DNA of 64,000 nucleotides from Streptomyces sp. NBC_01260. GTDB lineage: Bacteria; Actinomycetota; Actinomycetes; Streptomycetales; Streptomycetaceae. Below are positions 35,171 to 42,872 of this stretch, in pieces. Both the position numbers and the translations under genes were made by a program. Each line of letters starts with the position of its first letter. Position 1 is the stretch's first letter. Under the pieces are notes generated by a model. The model saw only the letters and a list, made by a program, of their open reading frames with translations, did not search any database and was not told the DNA's origin. Location: the NCBI RefSeq assembly GCF_036226405.1, contig NZ_CP108464.1, positions 6,510,001 through 6,574,000 of the forward strand, written 5' to 3'.

Positions 35171-36966
35171 GCCCCCGCCTTGGCGATACCCGCGTCGACG
35201 TCGTCGGGCTTCCGGGGTTCCGGTACGTCGAGCTGGTCGGTCTCGTGGAATTCGAGCTGCTTCCTGCGGTCGGCGACCAGTCCTTCGGGGCGCAGGCGCA
35301 TCAGGAGGATGAGTGCGACGCCGAAGAGGAAGAGCTGGTAGTCCTGCATGAACTGGAGCTTGGCCGGGATGAGGTAGAGCAGCGCCGCGCCGACCAGGGG
35401 TCCGCTGAGGGTTCCCATGCCGCCGAGGATGACGGCGGCGAGGAGGAAGGCGGAGTTCGGGGGCACGGAGCCGGCGAACTGGTACTGCTCGGGCGTCACG
35501 GTGTAGTTGACGTGCGACTGCACGGTTCCGGCGAGTCCGGCGAGGGTGGCGCCGAGGGCGAAGGCGAGCAGCTTGAGCCGGAAGGCGTTGATGCCCATGG
35601 CGGTGGCCGCGGTCTCGTCCTCGCGGATGGCGACCCAGGCGCGGCCGATGCGGGATTCCCCGGAGCGGCGGAAGACGAGGACGACGACGGCGGTGAAGAC
35701 GAGCATGAGCAGGTAGTAGTTGGCCGACCTGCCGAGGGTGAAGCCGCCGATGTCGTGCTTGAGCCCGAAGTCGATTCCGAAGAGGTTGAGGTCGGGGATG
35801 CTCGGGATGCCCTGGGAGCCGTTGGTGAGGTCGGGTCCGCTGTTGCCGTTGAGGTTGTTCACGGTGAGGCGGAAGATTTCACCGAAGCCGAGGGTGACGA
35901 TGGCGAGGTAGTCGCCGCGTAGTCGCAGGGTTGGTGCGCCGATGAGTACGCCGAAGACGAGTGAGGCCCCGGCGCCGGTGAGGACGGCGGCCCAGAAGGG
36001 GAACTCGACGCCGATGGCCGACATGGTGGAGCCGGAGACCAGGGCGGCGGCGTAGGCGCCGACGCCGAGGAAGGCGACGTATCCGAGGTCGAGGAGGCCG
36101 GCGAGGCCGACGACGACGTTGAGGCCGAGCGCGACGGTCGCGAAGATGAGGATGTTGGCGCCGATGAGCGCGTATTCCTCTTTCTGCTGGGTGAAGGGGA
36201 AGCAGACGGCTGCGACGAGGGCCGCGGTGAGGGTGATGTTGCGGTGCTTCGCGGTCATCGCGGTGATGCGGGAGATGAGTCCGGCACGGTTCAGCGCGGT
36301 GAAGGCGAAGGCGGCGGTGATGAGGAAGCCGATGAACAGTTCGGTGTAATCGGTGTCGACGCCGTAGGCGAAGATGTAGAGGCCGATGCCGAAGGTTATG
36401 GCGATGGTGAGGATTTCGGCCCAGGCGGGGAGGGGCGCGGCGCGGCGGGCGGGCGGTGCGCTGAGGCCGTTGCGGAAGCGCTGCCAGCCGGCGTCGGGGT
36501 TTCCGGTGTCGGGGAGGGGCTGGTCGGCGGGGAGTCCGTGGGCGGCTATGACGGCGATGAGTGAGCCGATGCCGCTGACCCAGGCGCCGGGTTCGAGGTT
36601 GACGACGCCGCCGAGGTCGTAGGTGATGGCGCCGATGGTGTAGGCGGTGGTGCCGAAGGTGCCGAGTGCCAGGAGGCGGACGGGGCTGTTGGTGCCGCCG
36701 GGGGTGAGCCAGCCGAGGCCGCGGATGCCGTACCCGGAGAGGGCGAGGAGCAGGGTGAGCGCGGCGCTGATGAGGGTGAGGACCTGGAGGCCGCCGGGGT
36801 AGCCGGTGACGGTGAGGTCGCCGGGGAACTGATCGGTCCAGGTCCAGGCGAGGAAGGTGCCCACGAGGGCGACGGCTGCGCCTGCCGTGGTGGCGATGCG
36901 GGCCGCGGGGGCGGGCATCGGGATCAGGGCGGTGGCGGGGGGCGTGGTGGTGTTGTTGGTGGTCAT
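35167..36966 (-). CDS. livM: Branched-chain amino-acid ABC transporter permease LivM with long N-terminal extension
   Basis: A 599-residue permease. The C-terminal 350 residues match LivM: the EAA-like segment and GAPTLRLRGDYLAIVTLGFGEIFRLTVNN, then SRIGRAWVAIREDETAA and GGMGTLSGPLVGAALL. The N-terminal 230 residues add about six further membrane segments (for example AGAAVALVGTFLAWTWTDQF), making the protein much longer than E. coli LivM (about 425). The extension is present without any frameshift sign. The ATG at 36966 lies 5 bp after the livH stop. Confidence 0.94.
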   Translation of the reverse strand: MTTNNTTTPPATALIPMPAPAARIATTAGAAVALVGTFLAWTWTDQFPGDLTVTGYPGGLQVLTLISAALTLLLALSGYGIRGLGWLTPGGTNSPVRLLALGTFGTTAYTIGAITYDLGGVVNLEPGAWVSGIGSLIAVIAAHGLPADQPLPDTGNPDAGWQRFRNGLSAPPARRAAPLPAWAEILTIAITFGIGLYIFAYGVDTDYTELFIGFLITAAFAFTALNRAGLISRITAMTAKHRNITLTAALVAAVCFPFTQQKEEYALIGANILIFATVALGLNVVVGLAGLLDLGYVAFLGVGAYAAALVSGSTMSAIGVEFPFWAAVLTGAGASLVFGVLIGAPTLRLRGDYLAIVTLGFGEIFRLTVNNLNGNSGPDLTNGSQGIPSIPDLNLFGIDFGLKHDIGGFTLGRSANYYLLMLVFTAVVVLVFRRSGESRIGRAWVAIREDETAATAMGINAFRLKLLAFALGATLAGLAGTVQSHVNYTVTPEQYQFAGSVPPNSAFLLAAVILGGMGTLSGPLVGAALLYLIPAKLQFMQDYQLFLFGVALILLMRLRPEGLVADRRKQLEFHETDQLDVPEPRKPDDVDAGIAKAGA

Positions 36967-36971
36967 CCGTA

Positions 36972-37901
36972 TCACGCCCGATCCGCGACGCGTTCGCCGA
37001 GCAGGCCCTGGGGGCGGAGCAGCAGGACGATGATGAGGAGGACGAAGGCCCATACGTCCTTCCAGGCGCCGCCGCCGAAGAGTTCCATGCCGGGGACGTC
37101 GCTCATGTAGCCGGTGGCGAGTGATTCGGCGATGCCGAGTACGACGCCGCCGAGCATGGCGCCGTAGATGTTGCCGATTCCGCCGAGTACGGCTGCGGTG
37201 AAGGCCTTGAGCCCCATGATGAAGCCCATTTTGAAGCCGATCTGGCCGTTCTTGAGCCCGTAGGCGACGGCGGCGACGGCTGCGAACGCGGCACCGATGG
37301 CGAAGGCCATGACGATGATGCGGTCGGTGTTGATCCCCATGAGCTTCGCGGTGTCGGGGTCCTGGCTGGTGGCCTGCATGCCGCGGCCGGCGCGGGTCTT
37401 GGAGACGAAGAGGCCGAGGGCGATCATGCAGACGGGTGCGGTGATGAGGACGAAGATGTCGCCGCGTTGGATGTGGGCGCCGAAGATGTCGATCGCTTCG
37501 CCCTTGAACTGCGGGAAGGAGCGGTCCTTCTTGGCGTCGGGGTACCACTTCCAGATGGCCTGCTGGAGGGCCAGGGAGAGTCCGATGGCCGTGATGAGCG
37601 GGGCCAGTCGCGGTGCGTTGCGCAGCGGCCGGTAGGCGAAGCGTTCGGCGGCTGTGCTGATCGCGACGGAGCAGATGACGCCGCCGATGATCATGAGGGG
37701 GATGATTGCGAGGAGGTTGGTGCCGGCCGGCATCCAGAGGTAGACGGTGAGGGCCCCGAAGCCTCCGATCATGAAGATCTCGCCATGGGCGAAGTTGATG
37801 AGCTGGATGATTCCGTAGACCATCGTGTAACCGATCGCGATGAGTCCGTACATCGCGCCGAGGATGAGTCCATTGGCCAGCTGTTGCGGCAGTTCGTGCA
37901 C
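36972..37901 (-). CDS. livH: Branched-chain amino-acid ABC transporter permease LivH
   Basis: A 309-residue integral membrane permease of the LIV importer. The N-terminus LANGLILGAMYGLIAIGYTMVYGIIQLINFAHG is the classical LivH signature, and the conserved loop KTRAGRGMQATSQDPDTAKLMGI is the ATPase-contact region. About eight helices are present. The start is GTG at 37901. It is the second gene of the operon, 101 bp downstream of the binding-protein gene. Confidence 0.96.
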   Translation of the reverse strand: MHELPQQLANGLILGAMYGLIAIGYTMVYGIIQLINFAHGEIFMIGGFGALTVYLWMPAGTNLLAIIPLMIIGGVICSVAISTAAERFAYRPLRNAPRLAPLITAIGLSLALQQAIWKWYPDAKKDRSFPQFKGEAIDIFGAHIQRGDIFVLITAPVCMIALGLFVSKTRAGRGMQATSQDPDTAKLMGINTDRIIVMAFAIGAAFAAVAAVAYGLKNGQIGFKMGFIMGLKAFTAAVLGGIGNIYGAMLGGVVLGIAESLATGYMSDVPGMELFGGGAWKDVWAFVLLIIVLLLRPQGLLGERVADRA

Positions 37902-38002
37902 CGCAGGGCCTCCGTGGAGTGGTTCGGATATGGCACCGCGCGGGAGCGCTCTTGGCGCCCCCGCGCGGTCTGGTGTCAGTCAGTGCGTGACCGGGGAGCT
38001 TG

Positions 38003-39229
38003 TTACGGCTTGTAGGCCTCGCTGAGCTTGGACGTCCACTTGCCGCCGTTGACCTGGTAGGCGGTCATCATGGTGTTGGTGGTGTCGCCGAACTCGTCGA
38101 ACGAGACGGGGCCGGTGACGCCGTCGAACTTGACCTTGCTCATCGCGGCGAGGACCTTGGCGCGGGCGTCGTCGGGGAGCTTGCCGTCGTTGTCGGCGAC
38201 GGCGATCTTGACGGCCTCGATGATGGACCAGGTGGCGTCGTAGGTGCCGCCGCCGTAGGCCTCGTAGGCGTCCTTGTATCCGGCCGTCTTGTAGTTCGCG
38301 ATGAAGGTCTTGGCGGAGTCGAGCTCCTCGACGGGCTTGCCGACGGAGGTGGCGATGTCGCCCTGGGCCTTCTTGTTGAGCTTGATGAAGTCGGCGCTGT
38401 ACATGCCGTCGCCGCCCATGAGGGGGATCTTGACGCTGTCCTTGAGCTGCTGGCTCAGGGGCGCGCCGGCGGGGTACTCACCGCCGTAGTAGACGGCCTT
38501 GGCGCCGGACTTCTTGACCTTGGTGACGACGGCGTTGAAGTCGCGGTCGTCGGGGTTGACGTGGTCGGCGCCGACGATCTTGCCGCCGAGGCCGGTGAAG
38601 GTCGCCTTGAAGGAGGCTGCGAGACCGGCGCCGTAGGGCTTCTGGTCGTCGATGAGGTAGACCTGCTTGATCTTCGCGTTGTTGTAGAGGTACTTCGCTG
38701 CGAAGGCGCCCTGGATCTGGTCCGTGGTGGCGGTGCGGAAGTAGGTCTTGAAGGGGCGCTTCTTGTCGCCGGTCTTCCAGTTCTCGCCCTGGGTCAGTTC
38801 GGTGCCCGTGTTGGCGGGGGAGACCTGGGTGAGGCTGGCGTCGTTGAGCGGCTTCTGCATCGACTGGGAGACGCCGGAGTTCAGGGGGCCGACGACGCCG
38901 AGGACGGTGTCGTCGTCGATGAACTTCTGGGCGTTCTGCTGGCCGACGGAGGGCTGTGCCTGGTCGTCGAGGGGCTTGACGACGAAGTTGATGCCGGGGA
39001 CGGTCTTGTCCTTGTTCGCCGTCTTGGCGGCGAGGTCGGCGGAGTTCTTGATGCCGAGGCCGAGGGCGGACAGGTCACCGGTGATGGGTGCGTCGACGCC
39101 GATGACGACGGTCTGGTTGCCGCCGCTGTCGCTGCTCTTCTTGTCGTCGTCGCGCGACCCGCAGGCGGTGAGTGTCAGTGCTCCTGTGGTGAGCACTGTG
39201 GTGAGGATGAGCAAAGAACGGTGTCGCAC
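38003..39229 (-). CDS. livK: Branched-chain amino-acid-binding lipoprotein LivK
   Basis: A 408-residue periplasmic-binding-protein-type lipoprotein. The signal peptide ends in the lipobox LTAC with Cys23 as lipid anchor, followed by an Asp/Ser-rich linker. The mature domain has the LIV-binding fold (VVIGVDAPITGDLSALG, DDQAQPSVGQQNAQKFI, and VYLIDDQKPYGAGLAASF). It captures branched-chain or related amino acids for LivHMGF. The start is GTG at 39229 with AAAGGA upstream. It is the first gene of the operon and is preceded by a long gene-free region. Confidence 0.95.
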   Translation of the reverse strand: MRHRSLLILTTVLTTGALTLTACGSRDDDKKSSDSGGNQTVVIGVDAPITGDLSALGLGIKNSADLAAKTANKDKTVPGINFVVKPLDDQAQPSVGQQNAQKFIDDDTVLGVVGPLNSGVSQSMQKPLNDASLTQVSPANTGTELTQGENWKTGDKKRPFKTYFRTATTDQIQGAFAAKYLYNNAKIKQVYLIDDQKPYGAGLAASFKATFTGLGGKIVGADHVNPDDRDFNAVVTKVKKSGAKAVYYGGEYPAGAPLSQQLKDSVKIPLMGGDGMYSADFIKLNKKAQGDIATSVGKPVEELDSAKTFIANYKTAGYKDAYEAYGGGTYDATWSIIEAVKIAVADNDGKLPDDARAKVLAAMSKVKFDGVTGPVSFDEFGDTTNTMMTAYQVNGGKWTSKLSEAYKP

Positions 39230-39861
39230 GAAAAGTCCTTTCCCTGGCGCGGCCTCCTCTGCTTGAGGTGCCGTGTCGTTCGCCGGGCCGTACGGGTCGG
39301 TACAGGGCCGTGCCGCAGACGCGCCCGGCGGCGCGGTGACTGGCGGTGACTCTAAGGGCAGGGGCGGGGGTCGGGGATGGGTCAGCCGAATGATGTGACT
39401 GTCTTGTTATGCCTTTGAGGAAGGCTTGAGGTGGCTGTGTGGACATGTACGGCTTTTTACCGGACGGTGAAGTGACCGCATTCTGAGAACGCGCAGCTCT
39501 GCTAAGGGGCTTGAACCGATCTTGCTGCTGTCGCGCGGTGGGGGTGCTGGAGGGCGCGTGAGCGCGCGCGGAAGTGCCCGGCGCCTGCGGGGCCGGGTTC
39601 ATCGGGCTGCGTCGGGGCGGGTGCACATGGCGCGATTGTTACGCAGTGTTACATCGGGGGCCGGTGCGGTCGACGCGGGGTGGCGGGTGTGCAGGCGGGG
39701 CGGAGTGCTGAGTGGGCCACAGAACGGGGTTTGTGGTCAAGGTTGTTGGCCGGTGTCGATGTGCAAGTTCGGTGTGTGGAGCCGTGGTTGTGGGCGGATA
39801 TGGCGCTGCCCGGCCGGTTTGCGGTCCGGCCGGGCAGTGGTGGTGCGGGGGTGCCGGAGGG
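39230..39861. other. Gene-free region upstream of livK
   Basis: These 632 bases contain no credible gene on either strand; the short open frames encode Arg/Gly-rich nonsense with no ribosome binding site. The part nearest livK (39355-39490) is comparatively AT-rich and should hold the liv promoter. A direct repeat of TGTTAC (39637-39642 and 39647-39652) has a ten-base period, one helical turn. The last 60 bases hold the terminator of the thioesterase gene (39806-39837). Confidence 0.6.
39806..39837 (-). terminator. Terminator of the thioesterase gene
   Basis: A perfect 12-bp stem (CTGCCCGGCCGG at 39806-39817 with 39826-39837) and eight-base loop, 25 bp beyond the thioesterase stop codon on the minus strand. 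Confidence 0.85.
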
Positions 39862-40332
39862 TCAGGAGCTTTCGGCCTTGGGCGCGTCACGCAGGAGGCA
39901 GGTGAGCCGGGCGGTGCAGACGCGCTTGTCGTCTTCGTCGGTGATGACGATCTCGTACGTGGCGGTGGTGCGGCCGCGGTGCACGGGGGTGGCGACGCCG
40001 GTGACGAGCCCGCTTCGTACCCCTCGGTGATGGGTGCAGTTCAGGTCGACGCCGACGGCGAGTTTGGTGGCGCCGCCGTGGAGCATGGTGCCGACGGAGC
40101 CGAGGGTTTCGGCGAGGACGGCGGAGGCGCCGCCGTGGAGGAGCCCGTAGGGCTGGGTGTTGCCTTCGACGGGCATGGTGCCGACGACGCGGTCCGCGGA
40201 GGCCTCGGTGATCCGGACGCCCATGCGTTCGCCGAGGTGGCCGGCGGAGAAGAGGGCGGGCAGGTCGACGCCCAGGGCGGCGTACTCGTCGATGATCTCC
40301 TGGGGGAACTTGGGTGCGGTGTGCTCGCCCAT
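39862..40332 (-). CDS. PaaI family hotdog thioesterase
   Basis: A 156-residue hotdog-fold acyl-CoA thioesterase. The key segment is NTQPYGLLHGGASAVLAETLGSVG, with the HGG turn and the catalytic acidic residue on the hotdog helix, and the closing strands VHRGRTTATYEIVITDEDDK. The family hydrolyses aryl- or acyl-CoA esters, probably as a salvage function. The ATG is at 40332. The gene stands alone: the oxidoreductase gene at 40442 is upstream on the same strand, 109 bp away. Confidence 0.92.
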   Translation of the reverse strand: MGEHTAPKFPQEIIDEYAALGVDLPALFSAGHLGERMGVRITEASADRVVGTMPVEGNTQPYGLLHGGASAVLAETLGSVGTMLHGGATKLAVGVDLNCTHHRGVRSGLVTGVATPVHRGRTTATYEIVITDEDDKRVCTARLTCLLRDAPKAESS

Positions 40333-40441
40333 GGGGTCCGGCTCCGTCTCTCTGCGGTGGTTCGTTGCTGTGTGCGTTGTTCTTATCAGACGGCTGAGCG
40401 GACGCTTAGTGCGCGCTCGCGGTGAGGGCCGCCGCGCGGTG

Positions 40442-42715
40442 TCAGCGCAGGTTCTCGAAGCGGATCACGACGGACTTGCTGGCGGGGGTGTTGCTGGTGT
40501 CGGCGGTGGAGCCGAGGGGGACCAGGACGTTGGTCTCGGGGTAGTAGGCGGCGGCGCAGCCCCGGGCGGTGGGGTAGTGGACGATGCGGAAGCCGGGGGC
40601 GCGCCGTTGCGTTCCGTCCTTCCATTCGCTGACGAGGTCGGCGTGGGCGCCGTCGGTGAGGCCGAGGGCGGCGGCGTCGTCGGGGTTGACGAGGACGACG
40701 CGGCGGCCGCCCTTGATGCCGCGGTAGCGGTCGTCGAGGCCGTAGATGGTGGTGTTGTACTGGTCGTGGGAGCGCAGGGTCTGCAACAGGAGCCGTCCTT
40801 CGGGGAGTTCGGGGTACTCGACGGGGGCGGCGGTGAAGTTGGCCCTGCCGGTGGCGGTGGGGAAGCGGCGGGAGTCGCGGGGGCCGTGCGGGAGGGTGAA
40901 TCCGCCGGGGTGGGCGACGCGTGCGTTGAAGTCCTCGAAGCCGGGGACGACGCGGGAGATGCGGTCGCGGATCGTCGCGTAGTCCTTCTCGAACTCCTCC
41001 CAGGGGGTGGTGGAGGCGGGTCCGAGTACGGCGCGGGCGAGGCGGGCGACGATGGCGGGTTCGGAGAGCAGGTGGGGGCTTGCGGGGGTGAGGTTGCCGC
41101 GGGAGGCGTGCACCATGCTCATGGAGTCCTCGACGGTGACGAACTGCTTGCCGCCCGCCTGGACGTCCTTGTCGGTGCGGCCCAGTGTGGGCAGGATCAG
41201 GGCCCGGGTGCCGGTGACCGCGTGGGAGCGGTTGACCTTGGTGGAGACGTGCACGGTGAGGCGGGCGTTGCGCATGGCGGCCTCGGTGACGTCGGTGTCG
41301 GGGGAGGCCGCGACGAAGTTGCCGCCCATGGCGAAGAAGACCTTGGCGTCGCCGTCGCGCAGTGCCTGGATGGAGCGGACCACGTCGTAGCCGTGGTGGC
41401 GCGGCGAGGTGATGCCGAATTCCTTGTCGAGGGCGTCCAGGAATGCGGGTGCGGGCCGTTCGAAGATGCCCATGGTGCGGTCGCCCTGGACGTTGGAGTG
41501 GCCGCGTACGGGGCAGACTCCGGCGCCGGTCCGGCCGATGTTGCCGCGCAGCAGGAGGAAGTTGACGACTTCGCGGATGGTCGGCACGGAGTGCTTGTGC
41601 TGGGTGAGGCCCATGGCCCAGCACACGATGGTGCGCTTCGAGGCGAGGACCATCGCGAGGGCCTGTTCGATGGCGGCGCGGTCGAGGCCGGTGGCGGCGA
41701 GGGTCTCGTCCCAGTCCGCTTCGGCGGCCGCCGCCGCGAACGCCTCGTAGCCGTGGGTGTGTTCGGCGACGAAGGGCTCGTCGACGGCGCCCTCGGTCTG
41801 CAGGATCAGCTTGTTGAGGAGCCGGAAGAGGGCCTGGTCGCCGCCGATGCGGATCTGGAGGAAGAGGTCGGTGAGGGCCGCACCCCTGATCATGCCGAGG
41901 GGGGTCTGGGGGTTCTTGAACCGTTCGAGTCCGGCCTCGGGCAGCGGGTTCACCGAAATGATCTTCGCGCCGGCGGACTTGGCCTTCTCCAGGGCGGAGA
42001 GCATCCGGGGGTGGTTGGTGCCGGGGTTCTGTCCGGCGACGATGATCAGGTCGGCGCGGTGCAGGTCCTCGAGGGAGACGGAGCCCTTGCCGATGCCGAT
42101 GGTCTCCGTCAGTGCCGAGCCGGAGGACTCGTGGCACATGTTGGAGCAGTCGGGCAGGTTGTTGGTGCCGAATTCGCGGGCGAACAGCTGGAGCAGGAAC
42201 GCGGCCTCGTTGCTGGTGCGCCCGGAGGTGTAGAAGAGGGCCTCGTCGGGGGAGCCGAGCGCGCCGAGCTCCTCGGCGATGATGGCGAAGGCGCGCTCCC
42301 AGGTCACGGCCTGGTACCGGTCGGCCCCCTCGGGCAGATACACAGGTTGCGTGATGCGTCCCTGCTGGCCGAGCCAGTAGCCGCTGCGGGTGGCGAGATC
42401 GGCGACCGGGTGGGCGGCGAAGAAGTCCGGGGTGACACGGCGCAGTGTCGCCTCCTCGGCGACGGCCTTGGCGCCGTTCTCGCAGAATTCGGCCGTGTGC
42501 CGCTTGTCGCCCTCGGGCCAGGCGCAGCCGGGGCAGTCGAAGCCGTTCTTCTGGTTGACCTTGAGGAGGGTCTGCGCGGTGCGGCGCACCCCCATCTGCC
42601 GCTGGGCGACGCGCAGGCTGTGGGCGACGGCGGGCAGCCCGGCGGCGGCGCGCTGGGCCGGTTCGACCTGCGGTGCGTCCTGGACCGGGTCACCTGCGGG
42701 CGGCTTGGTGGCCAT
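40442..42715 (-). CDS. FdhF/YdeP family molybdopterin oxidoreductase
   Basis: A 757-residue formate-dehydrogenase-like enzyme of the FdhF/YdeP branch that binds bis-molybdopterin guanine dinucleotide. Signatures are the N-terminal Cys-containing region NGFDCPGCAWPE, the segment LPDCSNMCHESSGSALTETIGIGKGSV, ADLIIVAGQNPGTNHPRML, and the C-terminal cofactor domain (LLLQTLRSHDQYNTTIYGLDDRYRG). No Tat signal is present, so it is cytosolic. No partner diaphorase or FdhD is in the window, and the substrate is not known; YdeP is linked to acid resistance in E. coli. The ATG at 42715 has AAAGGGGA upstream; it diverges from polA. Confidence 0.9.
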   Translation of the reverse strand: MATKPPAGDPVQDAPQVEPAQRAAAGLPAVAHSLRVAQRQMGVRRTAQTLLKVNQKNGFDCPGCAWPEGDKRHTAEFCENGAKAVAEEATLRRVTPDFFAAHPVADLATRSGYWLGQQGRITQPVYLPEGADRYQAVTWERAFAIIAEELGALGSPDEALFYTSGRTSNEAAFLLQLFAREFGTNNLPDCSNMCHESSGSALTETIGIGKGSVSLEDLHRADLIIVAGQNPGTNHPRMLSALEKAKSAGAKIISVNPLPEAGLERFKNPQTPLGMIRGAALTDLFLQIRIGGDQALFRLLNKLILQTEGAVDEPFVAEHTHGYEAFAAAAAEADWDETLAATGLDRAAIEQALAMVLASKRTIVCWAMGLTQHKHSVPTIREVVNFLLLRGNIGRTGAGVCPVRGHSNVQGDRTMGIFERPAPAFLDALDKEFGITSPRHHGYDVVRSIQALRDGDAKVFFAMGGNFVAASPDTDVTEAAMRNARLTVHVSTKVNRSHAVTGTRALILPTLGRTDKDVQAGGKQFVTVEDSMSMVHASRGNLTPASPHLLSEPAIVARLARAVLGPASTTPWEEFEKDYATIRDRISRVVPGFEDFNARVAHPGGFTLPHGPRDSRRFPTATGRANFTAAPVEYPELPEGRLLLQTLRSHDQYNTTIYGLDDRYRGIKGGRRVVLVNPDDAAALGLTDGAHADLVSEWKDGTQRRAPGFRIVHYPTARGCAAAYYPETNVLVPLGSTADTSNTPASKSVVIRFENLR

Positions 42716-42872
42716 CGTGTTCCCCTTTGAGCCGGCTGCGGACCGTGCGGGGTCCGCTGTGCGTGTTTCCTTGTCCTTTGATCCTGGCACGCGGCGGGGG
42801 CGGGCGGCCCGGGAGCGGTCGCGGGGCCGTCGCCGGTCCGGAATGTCAGTGGTACATGGCAGGATCGGGGGC

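Noticed and set aside
40157..42730. Plus-strand open frame of 857 codons opposite the thioesterase and molybdopterin oxidoreductase
   Set aside because: Spans two genes on the other strand and has the same Gly/Val-rich composition, so it is a shadow.
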